NCBI GenBank assembly: GCA_030770535.1
Contig: JASVEC010000002.1
Location: 2,232,001-2,296,000, forward strand
From: Batkoa obscura
Taxonomy: Eukaryota; Entomophthoromycota; Entomophthoromycetes; Entomophthorales; Batkoaceae
Direction of reading: 5' to 3'
Length of the DNA: 64,000 nt
The notes beneath the pieces are model-generated. The model saw only the letters and a list, made by a program, of their open reading frames with translations. It did not search any database and was not told where the DNA came from. Every line of letters starts with the position of its first letter. Position 1 is the stretch's first letter. Positions 24,007 to 37,314 of this stretch are shown piece after piece. Position numbers and translations under genes: made by a program.

Positions 24007-25005
24007 AATAATTCACGCAAAATTTAGTTGATATTTATAGTTGATACTTACGTCACTTAGACAATTGTTCAAGAAAATTAGTAATTAAAGCTGCTGTATT
24101 AAAATAGTAATTAGTTAAAAACTAAATTGACGAAGTATGCTTTAGTTAGAAAGATTAAGAAAGTTCTCAGTACTTCAATTGATAATAACAATGATAATAA
24201 CAATGATAATAAATAGTTTTCATCAATACTAAAATAACTTAAATGCGACTGACTCTTTAATCTGTTATTTTTTTTATTTTTAGATTTCGTAACATATGAG
24301 GGTGTTTTTTCGAGCTTATTACTTTTTCCATCTTTTAAGCACTATTTGAGCGAAATTTTTTTAATAAAATTCTTAAACACAAATATATTCCCATACCTTA
24401 TTATTGTCATGAGCTTTTTAAATGAAAATAGTCAAAAATTAAAAGTCTAATCATATTTAAATTATATTTTAGATTTTCTTCAATTCATATAAGTCAAAAT
24501 AAATTTTAAAGCTTTTTGTTTTGTTTATTTTTTATATAAATCAATTTTCTATAAGGTAAAGACCATACTCATAAATAAATGATTAATATTTCAATATTTT
24601 GTTTTTTTATAACTTAAGCAATGCCGAATTAAAATATTATTTACATAGTAGAATATATTCAAAACTTTAAGCTATTAATTAAACTATATCAAAATTGTAA
24701 CAAATAAATAAATTTCGAATTTTCCTTAACCTTCATGAGTTCATAAAGGGTCGCTTGCGTTAGCACCAATTTGGAAAATTATATCCACAATGCAAATCTG
24801 ATAATAAAATTAAAATAATTAAAATTACTTTACGAAACCTTTACAAGTTAATACTGTAATTAAGTATTATTTTATTATTTACTAAAAACCCAATTCAGGT
24901 TCATATAAACAACTAATAAAAATCTTCAAATTCAATCATTCACAAACTCCCAAAAAAAGTAATATAAAAACATTGAGTATAACTTTACTATTAAATCCAA
25001 TTTTT
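24007..25005. other. Intergenic region between GST D and the syntaxin gene
   Basis: Contains one MITE copy and a 'gataataacaat' short tandem repeat near 24180-24210. Otherwise AT-rich and featureless. Confidence 0.45.
24297..24393 (-). repeat. TA-flanked MITE, copy 7
   Basis: 97 bases, ends TGAGGGTG and TATTCCCA, TA on both sides; core 'ttttccatcttttaagcac' kept. Confidence 0.82.
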
Positions 25006-26173
25006 TTATCTCAGCGTTACAAACAACACCATGAACATAACGATTAGCCCAAACACTTTAATAATAAGCCATCGATTGGATGAAATCGATGTATAATATC
25101 TTAAAAGTTCCTGTTGTGCTCCCGTGACATTCAACTCCATACTCTCTACATTAGCATCGATTCTATAATTTTTATTTCATTTAACAGACTCTATATTAGA
25201 TTAAGAAAAATTATTACCTTTGAACCACATCTCTTTGTTCCGCCACCATGTTAGCAAGCTGTTGGAAAACAGATCCTAACTCAGCGATCGTTGATTCAAT
25301 ATTAGTGATCGCACTTGCTCTAGAATCAATATAGGAGTCCTGTTGCTCAATCAGTTGCATCTGCTGTAATGCTGGGTCACCAAGGTCTAAAGCCAAGTAT
25401 TCTTTGTTTCCTCCATTGGCTTCGGGTATATAGCCATCTTAAATTAAAGGATTATTATAACTATTAAAATAGGGAATATATATCTGTTTACTTTGTTCAT
25501 TTTTATAACTTGCTGCTTGGTAAGTGAATTGCTCTTTACGTTGTCTAGTTACTTTCATGTTCTATTTAATATTAGCTAAAATCACTATTTCGTTCGATTT
25601 AATTTACTTCACTTCTTATTTCTAAAACGTCTTTAAAGCTTATTGATGTATTAGCAAGTTGCGATTGAAGATTAGTAACCACATTAGAAATATGCTCTTC
25701 TTGCTGTCCTTTCCCAGAAGAATTATTCTGATTTTTTGTGTACTGTTGTAAGGTAGATAGTTGTTGGTTGATACCAGCTATATCTTGTTTAATCGCAAAC
25801 GTAAGTTCCTATCCTTAATTTAAAATTTTTGCTTTTAATTATAATAATAGCTAGCAATTACATTAACTTCTGTAGGTTTATCATCAAATAATGATCTCTT
25901 TTTAGCAACTAAATAAAGGCTTTAAACAAGAAACTATATAAAATCAATTCTCTTACGCTTTGTCAATTTTTGTAATTTAGTCGCTGTCTGTTGGATCTTG
26001 TTAGAAATCGCTGAAGCTTGCCTTGAAAACTCACTCTTTTTAAAATTTTTATTTGGGGTACTTGCCCTAGAAGTATTTCTACTATTTAAAGAAGAAGGCG
26101 GTGTTGGAGACTCCCGATTTCGAATAGTTCTAACCACCGCTTGGAACTCTGTTGTTCGGTTCTTTATCGTCAT
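25006..26173 (-). CDS. SED5: Syntaxin-5/Sed5-type Qa-SNARE
   Basis: Golgi t-SNARE for ER-Golgi and intra-Golgi fusion. The N-terminal peptide MTIKNRTTEFQAVVRTI is the Sed5/STX5 motif that binds the SM protein Sly1. An Habc helical region follows (ELTFAIKQDIAGINQQL-like). The SNARE helix contains IEQQDSYIDSRASAITNIES and QLANMVAEQRDVVQR, with the central Qa glutamine in VFQQLA. The tail anchor is a hydrophobic helix rich in V, I, F and M ending VTLR. Five or six exons, about 310 residues, the normal size. It is divergent from SDHB with 825 bases between the starts. Confidence 0.93.
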
Positions 26174-26998
26174 AATGGAATAAAATGTGAATTTAAGCCA
26201 CTATTAAATGATATTAATAGAAAAAATCAACCAATCCACTTCTTACAATTGGTGATTGAAATTAAGTTGTTGATTTTGTGCTTAATTGAAATTATAATTT
26301 GCTAAGAGTTTGCCATTTTGCTAGTGTTTAAATGTTTGCTTTTATAAGTTGCTATAATTGAATATGCTGTGTTCTAGGTTTACATTTGTTTGAAAGTAGC
26401 AACAAATTTGGGCTGGTTTCGCTTTAAGCAACTAATCGCATTTGATAAATTGATACCATCTTTACATCAGAATAGTTAGAAATAAAAAAACTATAACTTT
26501 AAAAGTAAAAGCTTGTATCAAAAAGTTAAGGAAGTTTTTTTCATTTCTGAGGGGATGAGAGGTAAAGAAAAAATAGCTTTAAAGGCGAATATTTTTAATA
26601 GCAATTAACATAGGCTGTATTAAAAAATCAGTTAGCCAACATAAAAAAATTAACCGATTCTTTTAAAAAATTCCTTTTGATTTAGGCTTATTTTTAACAC
26701 CAACAAATGATATCCCATAAGTTCTCAGTTGAATTCAATTGATTGGAATTCAAAGCCATGTTTGACTCCATTGAAATTTAAAAAGCAACCAATAAAATAA
26801 TAGCTAGTAATTTGATCTGTAATCATAGATTATCTTAAATGATCGAAACGAATCTTCAATTTTTTTTAAAAGAAAATAAATAATTTAAAGATGCTAGTTA
26901 AATCAGCTACCATGAGTATTAAAAATTTAAATAGTACTAAAGTAATAGCCATATTATAAACTAATAGAATAATGTATTAAATTAATTATTATTAGTTG
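26174..26998. promoter_or_regulatory. Divergent intergenic region between SED5 and SDHB
   Basis: 825 bases shared as upstream region by the two genes. No clear TATA box or recognised operator. Confidence 0.4.
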
Positions 26999-28002
26999 AT
27001 GTCTTCCAATTTAACCCGTAGCATTACTTCTAGCTCAAGTAAAGCTATGGCTTCAGAAGCAACAAATGTCAAAGAAGTTAAAGCTAAAGCACCAATGAAC
27101 AAAACTTTTGCTATTTATCGTTGGGTAAAATAATAATAGTATCAAAAAAATAAAACTAAAATTTGAAATTTAAAGGATCCAGAAAATCCAAGTGCTAAAC
27201 CAAGACTACAAGAATATAAGGTCGATATCAACAGCTGTGGACCTATGGTACTTGATGCCTTAATTAAAATCAAAAATGAAGTTGACCCTACCCTTACTTT
27301 CCGTCGTTCTTGTCGTGAAGGTAAAACAATAGAACATAGATAATTATAAAATTTACTAATAAAACAAAAGGTATCTGTGGTTCATGTGCTATGAATATCA
27401 ATGGAAGTAATACACTTGCTTGTATTTGCAAAATCGATAGAAATGAAAGTAATATGAAGGTAAAGGATTTTTGATCACTATAGTAATATAACATTAATCT
27501 CTTCCCTTAAAACTAGATTTATCCATTACCTCATATGTATATTGTTAAAGATCTTGTACCTGATCTCAATAATTTTTATAAACAATATAAATCAATTAAA
27601 CCTTATTTACAAAAGAAGAAAGAATATCCAGAAGGTGCCAGAGAGAATTTACAAACAATAGCTGACCGTAAGAAATTAGTAGGTTTTAATTAACTCTTAA
27701 TTACTTGAAATTAATCTTAATTTTTTCAGGATGGTTTATATGAATGTATTCTGTGCGCTTGTTGTTCTACTTCTTGTCCCTCTTACTGGTGGAATCAGGA
27801 TGTCTATCTTGGCCCAGCCGCTTTAATGCAAGCTTATCGTTGGATGGCTGATTCCCGTGATGAGTTTGGAGATGAACGTAGAGCACAATTAGAAAACCCC
27901 TTCTCCATGTATCGATGCCATACAATTATGAATTGTGCTAAAACTTGTCCAAAAGGTCTTAACCCTGGATTAGCTATTGCTAAAATTAAAAAGATGATGT
28001 AG
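26999..28002 (+). CDS. SDH2: Succinate dehydrogenase iron-sulfur subunit
   Basis: Mitochondrial complex II / TCA-cycle subunit passing electrons from FAD to ubiquinone. A Ser/Lys-rich N-terminus of about 30 residues acts as a presequence. The plant-type [2Fe-2S] domain has [12 protein letters not shown] and TLAC. The C-terminal ferredoxin-like domain carries [15 protein letters not shown] and [17 protein letters not shown] for the [4Fe-4S] and [3Fe-4S] clusters. All cluster cysteines are present. Five exons, about 270 residues, ends IAKIKKMM. Confidence 0.97.
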
Positions 28003-28296
28003 AGAGTTTATTATTATTAACATAAAGTTTTATTTAGTTGAAATTTAAATATTTGATTTTTTAAAATAAATATTGATGTTTAATATGTCTTAGTCAAATT
28101 ATTTAAAATAGTGAATATAAAACGTGTAAAGAATGAATAATAATAAAGTCAAAATATATAGTAATATAATGATATAATGATATAATAATAAAATTCTATT
28201 TATATCATATCTAAAGTAATAAATAAAATAAAACAATAATATAAAGGGGGTAATAGTAAAGCAGTAAAGGGCATAAAGTGGGGAATCATCAATAAG

Positions 28297-29773
28297 TTAT
28301 TTTTTAGAAAAATAATACATAATCATCTCATAAGTACCGAATAAAACAGCAGCATTAGGTACTACTCTTAGTAGGTGAGGAGTTAAACCACCATATAATC
28401 CAACCATACCTTCTTCTTTATAAATTAATTTAATACTTGAAATCAATCCATTATATTTATATGTGCCATTTGAATTCACTGGGTTTTGCCTTAAACGTGT
28501 TCTTAATACCTATAGTTTCATTTAAATAAATATATTTTAATAACATATAATATAACAAGCTTACTTCATGCGGATAAGCTACTAAAGCTGCTATTAATTT
28601 AGCACTACCTGCACATAATAAAGTTTCCATCCATTCTAAAAATTATATAAATATATTAATACTTTAAGCTAATAATTTGTATTTACCATTCATAGTTTTA
28701 TCCTTTTGATTTTTATCGCTTGTAGATTGAATACCACGTAATACTTTCAATTGTTCATAAACCACCCATTGAGTAGCAGATTCAACAACACCTAATCAAT
28801 ATCAACTATTAACATAATTTCACTTATAATATCATTGAACATACCTAGATAAGAAGCACTCATTCCTTTATACAAACTTTTAACTCCTTCTTTTCTTACA
28901 ATTTGATATAAACAATGAAATGAATTATTATATAACCTTCCAGTTTCATTTTGTAATTGCATCCTTGTACGTATTACCCATATTGGGTTGGTTGCTGTTG
29001 CTGTGATTATGCCTTAATAAATAGCATTATTACTCATTTTATTATATATCATTATTTAAATTTACCAGCTATTGTAGCAGAAGACAAATGAATTAAAGCA
29101 TTTTCTTTACCGCCATTTAAATCACTTAGCATTTTTTTACCATTTCCATATGAAAAAAAATAAATGGACCTAAAATTTAGAACGTTAATACTCAAACCCT
29201 TACTTTTTGAATTCTGAATTTTTTTACCTTGATGGTATAACCCCAGATAAAGTAGGTCCTAAGCCTTTAAATAAAGCTTTAAAACCTTCATTACGATATA
29301 AGTTCCTAATAGTAATTTAACATGATTAATATTTAAAGTTAATGATTTAAACTATCAACTTACCTTACAGAACTTAAGGTATCAGCTATATGGAATTTAG
29401 TAGAATTCCATAAACCAAGCTTTTGATTTAGTTTTAATTTATTTTCTTGATATAATGAAGACTATTGAAAGCAAAAATTTAACATTTGCTTAGTTCGTAT
29501 TAATATTAATCTTTTATCTTACTTGAAATCTTGTTTTTATAACTTCTAAAGGACTGAATATAATAGTACCTATACTACCACCTACACTATTAAATTTTTT
29601 AACATTATTTTAGTTTATTTAAGCTTCAATTATTAAATTTACCCTCCAGCAATAAAATGAAGCGCTGCGTTATTATCCAATTTAAAAAATGGTTGTTTAT
29701 TAATTATAGCTGCAGTCGCTGAGCTCTTAGTTTGATTATTTATTATAGTTGAATTATAAGCGTTTTGTGACAT
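28297..29773 (-). CDS. Mitochondrial carrier, Rim2/SLC25A33-36-like
   Basis: Inner-membrane solute carrier. Repeated carrier motifs are visible: FSPLEVIKTRFQ in the first repeat; PIWVIRTRMQ-like in the second; and AYPHEVLRTRLRQNP-like in the third. The end reads YGGLTPHLLRVVPNAAVLFG, which matches pyrimidine-nucleotide carriers (Rim2 in yeast, SLC25A33/36 in animals). About nine short exons. Transports pyrimidine nucleotides if the assignment is right; other SLC25 subfamilies cannot be excluded. The 3' end is about 295 bases from that of SDH2 (convergent). Confidence 0.85.
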
Positions 29774-30463
29774 TATCGTATAATAACAATTAATAATATA
29801 TATTATAAAATTGTTCAATTTAAATCTATTAAATAAATAAGTTCAAGTTGAATAACAAAAAGGATAAATAAGAAAGTTTAGTTTAGTTTGAATTTGTATT
29901 TTTTATTATTGAACTTACAAGATTATTTTATCCCTTTATTTAGCCAAAATTTCATTGGTGGATTTGCTTATTTTAAGCATGGGGGTACAATTCATTTTTT
30001 TAAAGAAGAGCAATTTAATAGAGTATTTGAATTTGGGGTATTGGGAATAAAGCTTATAGGAAAAATATCTAAGACCTTTATCCGCTTTATTTTTCGATGA
30101 AAATAAATTCAAACTTCAACATTAACAGTCATAATTAAAGTACTTCAAGTTAGTAAGGGCGAAATAAATAACTGTTTCATATGCACTAAATAAACCAATT
30201 TTTTCTTTTTTTGTCTTTAGTTTTATTTTCTAAGTCATTCAATTTCTTTATTCAGGTTAAATCCCTTTTTTAATAAAACTTATCTCAAATAAAAACTTGC
30301 TGAAAGAAAGTCTAAGAGAAAAAACAGTAGAATAAAACAATTAAAACTTAATGTGTTATAAAAATTTATTAATAATAATAGTACAATAGTCTAAAGAGAG
30401 TAGAGAGGTAATTAAAAGAGATAAATTGCAAAAAATAAATAAACTTCAAATCGAACAAATAAA
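29774..30463. other. Intergenic region, no supported gene
   Basis: A 70-codon open frame (29888-30100) has no ATG start and no recognised motif, so it is not called. Upstream of the carrier gene and downstream of the Gid4 gene. Confidence 0.45.
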
Positions 30464-31213
30464 CTATCTAAACTCGAATTCAGCAAACTGATATTGATTA
30501 GATTGATAATTTAAATGTAATTCTTGAAATTTTTCATTAGCTGAGGGATGATAATAATAACCTTGAATATTACCAGTGGAAACATTGAAACAAATATAAT
30601 AAAATCCACAAAAAGAGATACCTTCAATATTTTTAACTTTATGATCGGGTACTAAAAACATTTCTTTCCAACGCATATAAATAAAATCCTTATTAATGGG
30701 ATTAAATTTAACATTATTGATATCGTCTTTATGTTCATTTAAAACAGTATTTAAGATACAATTTTCCTGTTTACTTTCACTAAATTTAGTCCAATGTTCC
30801 ATATCATTTTGATAATCGCTTTCCCATTTATTAGTGATAAAAGAATAACGATCCCCAATAATTTCAGATTCAAAATAAGTTGATACAGAGGGAAACTCTT
30901 CAGTTAAATTTTGAATACTTAAGTAACCACAGAATTTAGATCTTTCAATATCTACTGATTGGACCTCAATAGTTACTGGATATTCGTCAGTGCCACTCTT
31001 TTGTACTCCACTAAATACAGACCCTGGTTTCAATAAAGATAATGGAGAAGAAGTCTTATATCGGATGTTTTGTAATCTCTTATGAGGACATGAATTATAT
31101 TTTTGATTTAAGGTTAAACTTTCGATATCTTCATAGAAGTTGACATTGTTATTATTACAATAGTTTGGTTTTAAACTTGGTGAAACTAAAGGAGATGTGA
31201 TATGAATTGGCAT
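30464..31213 (-). CDS. GID4: Gid4/Vid24-family substrate receptor of the GID/CTLH ubiquitin ligase
   Basis: Recognises N-terminal proline degrons, for example on gluconeogenic enzymes, and recruits them to the GID E3 ligase. 249 residues in one exon. Family blocks: LLKPGSVFSGVQKSG, FCGYLSIQNLTEEFPSVST, YFESEIIGDRYSFITNKWES, YMRWKEMFLVPDH, ISFCGFYYICFN, GYYYHPS and the terminal FEFR. Closer in size to animal GID4 than to the longer yeast Vid24. One of the few intronless genes here. Confidence 0.95.
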   Translation of the reverse strand: MPIHITSPLVSPSLKPNYCNNNNVNFYEDIESLTLNQKYNSCPHKRLQNIRYKTSSPLSLLKPGSVFSGVQKSGTDEYPVTIEVQSVDIERSKFCGYLSIQNLTEEFPSVSTYFESEIIGDRYSFITNKWESDYQNDMEHWTKFSESKQENCILNTVLNEHKDDINNVKFNPINKDFIYMRWKEMFLVPDHKVKNIEGISFCGFYYICFNVSTGNIQGYYYHPSANEKFQELHLNYQSNQYQFAEFEFR

Positions 31214-33657
31214 TTTTTAAAATTGATATTTATATTAAATCGATATTAGATTAAATTAGGATATAGTATATTAGATTAGGGTATATTCTATTATAATGTA
31301 AAGTTCTATTAAGAAAAAGAGTATCAAATGTAAGTAAAAAAAACTCTGAAGCTAAGAAACCAGTCTTATATGAAAAGAAATTAAGAAATATTAGTAACTT
31401 TTTGAGATAAAATGTTCATTGTTGTTATATTTATATTTCTCCTCTTTACTTTACTATTCTTATTTTTATGTGACTAGATTTGCTATATTTAGAAAATATA
31501 TCTTATTTTATTGTATAATTGATTAATAAAATTAGAAATGGTGCTTTATTGTCAAATAATTTTATGTGACTGAGAATTTATCATACCAACTAATTTCTCC
31601 CAAAATTTATACTATAAGCTCCAGCTTATTGGCACTTCACCACTATATTGTCCAATAATAGTCCGATTAACTTCAATTAACTTTTCATATTATCTATTAT
31701 AATTTTCAATTATCATAGATTCTTCCAATTTATTATTTATTCTTCAAATTCGATCTAACTATTGGCTGATTTAATGCATATTATTCTTCAATTATTGGGA
31801 ACCTCCATTCTAAGTTTATTCCAAAATCTTATTTTTTTAGATTGCCATTTTTCTGGGTTCGATTTTAACCGCTAATTTCGAAACTTAACCTTTCAATTTC
31901 ATATTTCAAAATAATTCTATAAAATCCCATAATTTAATCCAACACTTCTTTATATCTGCTTTGGTTTGGGGTACTTATGGTTGACTACTTATTGACTAAG
32001 TATGTTTACTTTATGTCACCTATGAGGTTGAAAATAAACATTTACTTTTAATATTTTATATAATAGTAAATAATGAATAAAGATATTAAATAAATATCAG
32101 TATTATTATAACAATGAATTAAAATTTATTCTTTATTAAACAAGAGCCACATTTTAATTTACTATTTAAAGTTTAATTTTTAATATACTCAAATATAAAT
32201 TAAAAATTGAAAATTAAAAATAAGTATATTAATTGACTAAATTAAACTTAATATGTTTATAAATGGTGATTTTGTTTCTATTATTAAACTAAATAATAGA
32301 TAAATTTAAAAGACAAAATATAAAATGATTATTATAAATTAAATGCTATTGAAAAACAGTCACATAATTTAAATTAGTAACAGTGTCTTTGGAAAGATAT
32401 GAGTATTAAATTTTAATTTAGTAATTAGCTGAAGATTAATAATTACAAGTATTTAATTAGATAACTTATTATAACAAGATAATGAAACATTTCATTAATA
32501 AAATTTAATTTCAAGTATAAATTTAGTGGACTTTCAAATTTAGTTTGAAACTTACTAAATATAACCACCAACTTTTATAAAATATTATCATATCATTTAC
32601 TGACATTACTATTAATATTGCCCCTATCCGCTACATTTGCTTTACTAATATAATACGTTAATTCCTTTAATTATAATTTAATATATTAGCTTTAAGGATT
32701 GCTATTGATAATGCCAACATTTATTAGGATTTTATTCTTGGAATCACTAAATCGTATAAGAACTCTTAATCAGTTAAATCATGTAATTTATCTTATAAGT
32801 AAGTGGTGCTTTAACAGCTATAAGTTAAGCATATTCTATAGCAGTATCTAATAAGAATATTTCTAGTTGTCAGTTTAACCTATTTTATAGGTAATAGAAG
32901 ATATGAAACGGCAGTATTTGGTTAAATTAATTATATTCTTAAAAAAATAAGGCGAGTTACTTAATGAACATAGTGTTAAAAATTGATACACTGTGTTTTA
33001 ATTTTAAAATAATATCTTGTGAGTATATCAAAGTTGTAGCTGTAGCATTCATAAAGGTAGTATAATTTTTTATAGATAGAAGGCTTTTAACTTATTAAAA
33101 ATATTAAGAAACAGCAGTATTTAATTACAATTATTTTAAAAATAAAAGTTTAATAACTTTTTAAAAAATTTCATATTTTTAATAAACACGTAACTAAATT
33201 TCTATAGCAATATATAATAGTATATAAAGTTCTTACTCAGTTTGTTTCATATTAACCATTATATTTTTAGCCAAAATTGTTAAAAGAAATATGATAATTA
33301 GCATGAAACAGATTAAGTATGATTTATTGATAAAAATCCAATCATAAAGACTAAAGATACTTCCCAAATAATATTGCTCTTCAGTTAAAAATACCACTTT
33401 ATTAGTTACAATATTCCATCTTTTTTCCAGCTAAAAATAAAATTAATTTCAAGTAATAACATATTAATGTTACAATTATATTTAATATTGGTTCTTTATC
33501 AAAAAAAACAGATTATTTAGAAACACTTTTCTTTTATGTTTTTGAAATATTGCAAAAGTTTAAATATGGCAAATATCCAAAAATTGGGAAAAAGTTTAAT
33601 CTTTCAAGTCATCAAGAAATAGATGAGTTATTTTTTAGATTCAATCATCAAAAAAAG
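31214..33657. other. Long intergenic region between GID4 and the RAD17-like gene
   Basis: No gene, tRNA or MITE copy. About 31550-32000 is pyrimidine-rich on the plus strand. The last part may hold an unseen first exon of the RAD17-like gene. Confidence 0.45.
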
Positions 33658-35522
33658 ATGTCTTTAATGTGGCATGAGAAGTATGCACCGGAAACAGTGG
33701 TAAGTTCCATAGATAATAACCTATATAGCATAATTAATTAAAAGAATTGCTTTATAATAGCAAGAATTAATCATACATAAAACGAAAATACGTGAATTTG
33801 ATAATTTATTGAGAAAATTTGTTGAAAAAGGGGTAAGAGATAATTTTAATGAGAAAGGAATAATTTATAAGTTTCATGTTTATTTAGACCCCCAATATCT
33901 TGGTATTATTTGGACCTACTGGAAGTGGTAAAACATGTTTAGTAAAAGCAACATGTAAAAATAACAATTTAAATATAATGGAATATGTTGAAAATCGCGA
34001 TTTAAATGAGAATTTGACTTTAGGCTATGATTGTAAGTAATTTAAATTTAAATTATGAAAATAGTTGAAATTATTTTTAGATGATTTAAGTGTATTTGAG
34101 AGATTCAAAACGTTTATTAGTAAAGGAAAAAGAAATAATAATTTAGACAAAAAACAAAGTTCACAAAGTATACTATTATTAGATGAGTTACCAAATATCA
34201 ATAATGAGTTAATATTAAATAAATTCAAAAAGTTATTAATTGAATATGGAATCGATAATACAGTTAAAAATAAAATGATAATAATTTATAATGAAGCTAA
34301 TAATTATGAAAATCAAAATCAAAGTTATATTGGGTTTAATCAATGGTATCCAAAAATAATCAATAATCCAGAATATATAATTAAATATTATCTCAAAGCA
34401 ATGCCAATTACCTATTTTGAAAGACAATTAAAAAAAATAATTGAAAAAGAATTCAATCAACAACTTAATAGAAGTCGTGATAAAGGCTATTGTCAATTAT
34501 TCAATCAGCTTTATTTAGATTGTAATGCTGATTTAAGAGCAGCAATAATTCAATTACAATATTTATTCTTAGGAGTTAAAGAAATTAATCAATATAATCG
34601 AAGTGATTTAATGACCAAAGTGTTAGTAGCTAATAAAGTCAATAATATCGAAAATAATACACAAATGATAAATAATAATATGAATTTACTATTGGAACAA
34701 ATATTTATGAACTTTGATAAAATAAATATCGATTATCAATTTTTATTTGAAAAAGTTAAATTAAGAGATGATACAGTGCAAAATTATTTTAACGAAAATT
34801 TAAGTTTATTTTTAAGAGATATTTATAATATTAGTGAATGTTGTAATTGTATGTCATTACTAAATTCATTTCAATCATTTAATAAATTAGATTTGATACC
34901 TATTTTCAATCAGATTTATTTATCGAATGCATTGAACGGGTTAAAGTATGAAAATCAATTAAATCAAAGATATATTACTATTCGTATACCTAATGCAGGG
35001 TTAATTAACAATATTAAAAATAATTTTAATAAATATGAACATATAATTCAATCTATAATATATAAATTAAATTATTTAGATGTAAGGAAATGTAATACAT
35101 TTAATTCAAAAGAGTTTTATTTACAAAATTATTATATTAATTTAATAATCAATCCAACAGAACAAAGTTTTGAATTTTATAGACTATTTAATGGTAATTA
35201 TAATGAACTTAAGTTGAATATTAAACGTGAAATAAAACTACAATTACAAAAAGATTTAAAATTGTATTTAAATCATATCAATAATTATAAAATACACATT
35301 TCTAATCATAACGATTATTGTAATAATAGTGTATATACAAAATTAAGTCCTATTTCTAATAATCATCATTTTAATAGTGTAACAAGTGAATTATCAACAT
35401 TAAATAATTATTCATTAAATGAATTAGATTTCAATGAAATTTATTATAATAATTATGTATCCAGTAATAGAAATCAACAAGAAATTGAAGATATTGAATA
35501 TTATTCTTCTGATATGGAATAG
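33658..35522 (+). CDS. RAD17: Rad17/Rad24-like checkpoint clamp loader
   Basis: AAA+ ATPase that, with Rfc2-5, loads the 9-1-1 clamp at DNA damage. Four exons visible. MWHEKYAPETV matches the W..KY.P entry motif. Walker A is GPTGSGKT in the third exon. Walker B is ILLLDELP at about 34170. The last exon (from about 34080) encodes about 480 residues of Asn-rich C-terminal helical region. The ATG at 33658 is the first in frame; the open frame runs further up (to 33550) without an ATG, so an upstream exon is possible. Ends 28 bases from the stop of the convergent TYW2 gene. Confidence 0.82.
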
Positions 35523-35550
35523 CTTTTCATTTCTCTATCTTTTTTTGTTA

Positions 35551-36975
35551 TTACTCCTCTTTTCCCGGCAAGCACTGGAAATCAAATACCATATGATAAA
35601 CTAAAGGTCCATAATTTTTTATAATTACTGCATTGATTAATAAAATAGTCCAATTAAAGTAATTATATTTGTTAAAGATCTGTTTTAATTCTTGTTGAAT
35701 TTGTTGAATTTTATTATTTTCTTCATTTTGAACTACATTTTCATGAATATGTAAATAACCCCCACATTGTTTATTTAAAGCTAAGATAGCTAATTCATAC
35801 CCTTGAAAGGAAGTAGGTATTAAGCCCAAGTTAACTCGGTCCACTTTATTTTGATAATAATTAATAAAATCTTCATTATTTCCTGGTAATATTATTAATT
35901 TTATATCTTTTTCTATATTCTCTATACTATTACTAATTCTATTATCATCCTTATTATCATCCTCTATTTTTTTAACATATTTATCAATAACTTGAAACAT
36001 ATGTTGATTGTTTTCATTCTTGATTTCCTTTACTAACTCATAACTCACTCCATTGATTTCTGCTCCTTTGATTAATCCGACTACGGAATACGGGTTCCAT
36101 TCACATGCATACACTCTTTTTGCTCCACACTTTAACAAATAAGGTAAAGTAAAATAACCAATCCCAGCATATAAATCCAATACAATCTGATTTTCCAATT
36201 GAAATATTTTCTCTTTAGTAACTCGAATTTTTTCTTTGATATTCCCTTGAGAAAACATAGTATATTTAGGGGCCCAACAATAAGTTATAGAATTTTGTGT
36301 AACGAGATTGAAATAATGATCAAAGTTACCGTAATAGTCTTGAATGGTTGGTCGCCGTAAGACATCATCTGGGGTTATTGATACTTTTTTGGCTATATGA
36401 GTTACCTGAAATAAGGGTAAGAAGACGTGGTGCATGTAGGAAGTAAAAAACTCGGTCCAGGAAAAGGAAGGGTTTAACGGGACTAAATCATGTTGGTGGA
36501 AACAATTAAGTGGTAAGAGTAAGAATTGATTGTAGAGTTCCCATTTTTTTGGCAATGTTTTTTGTAATAATTGAAGTAACTCGGATTCTGATAAATTAGT
36601 TTTTGATTGAAAATAATTGAAACTTAAAGTTAATAATTGTTGATATGGACTGGATTTTTTATCTAGTTCTAAGTTGGACCTACTTTCATCTTCTTTTAAG
36701 TTTAATTCTAATACATAATTCACATCCTTTTGTGTTGTTATATTTAAATTTTCAATGGTCTTATAAATAGTAATATCCTTTTCATCATCTCTATAAACTA
36801 AAGTTTTATTTTTTAATAAAAAATTAAAATTCAAAGAAATTGCTTTATAATCTTTAAATTCATCTAGATTGATATTGAATTGATTTAAAGTATATATTTT
36901 TATTATATTATTAGCATTGATCGTTTTAACTTGTTTCAAATCTTGATTTTTAATTAGTAAATAGTGTTGAAACAT
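35551..36975 (-). CDS. TRM12: tRNA wybutosine-synthesizing protein 2 (TYW2/Trm12)
   Basis: Transfers the aminocarboxypropyl group of SAM to yW-86 on position 37 of tRNA-Phe. 474 residues in one exon. The SAM-binding motif VLDLYAGIGYFTLPYLL lies near residue 265, followed by ACEWNPYSVVGLIKGAEING, the characteristic TYW2 acidic-loop block. NLGLIPTSFQGYELAI and HIHENV follow, as in the family. The preceding half carries the Trm5/TYW2-type domain (KYTMFSQGNIKEKIR). Length is normal. Confidence 0.92.
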   Translation of the reverse strand: MFQHYLLIKNQDLKQVKTINANNIIKIYTLNQFNINLDEFKDYKAISLNFNFLLKNKTLVYRDDEKDITIYKTIENLNITTQKDVNYVLELNLKEDESRSNLELDKKSSPYQQLLTLSFNYFQSKTNLSESELLQLLQKTLPKKWELYNQFLLLPLNCFHQHDLVPLNPSFSWTEFFTSYMHHVFLPLFQVTHIAKKVSITPDDVLRRPTIQDYYGNFDHYFNLVTQNSITYCWAPKYTMFSQGNIKEKIRVTKEKIFQLENQIVLDLYAGIGYFTLPYLLKCGAKRVYACEWNPYSVVGLIKGAEINGVSYELVKEIKNENNQHMFQVIDKYVKKIEDDNKDDNRISNSIENIEKDIKLIILPGNNEDFINYYQNKVDRVNLGLIPTSFQGYELAILALNKQCGGYLHIHENVVQNEENNKIQQIQQELKQIFNKYNYFNWTILLINAVIIKNYGPLVYHMVFDFQCLPGKEE

Positions 36976-37314
36976 CTTATTTTTTTGTTGAAAAAGAGAA
37001 AAAGTGAATCAATTTTTGTTGAAAAAAGATTGGTTTTTATTGCAAAAATTAGAAATAGAAATAAAATAAAAAAGGCTTTAATCAAATACTAATTATTGAA
37101 TTTGTATATAATAAATGATAAAAAACTAATAAAATAGTATTGTATTTGATAAACAATAGCTTCACTTGATATTGTTATTTTTATATCAAAAATAGGATGA
37201 AATATCAATTAATTTTAAAAATGCTACTTTAAAACATGGAAATTTCTTTAATATTCCATTTAGACTTGCCACTCATAAAACCAAAATCTTATATATACTA
37301 TAAAGTACCAATTT

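Noticed and set aside
24180-24212. Short tandem 'gataataacaat' units as a possible CRISPR-like or satellite array
   Set aside because: Only two to three units without spacers, and eukaryotic context.
29888-30100. 70-codon open frame upstream of the carrier gene
   Set aside because: No ATG start and no recognisable domain; could be chance in AT-rich DNA.
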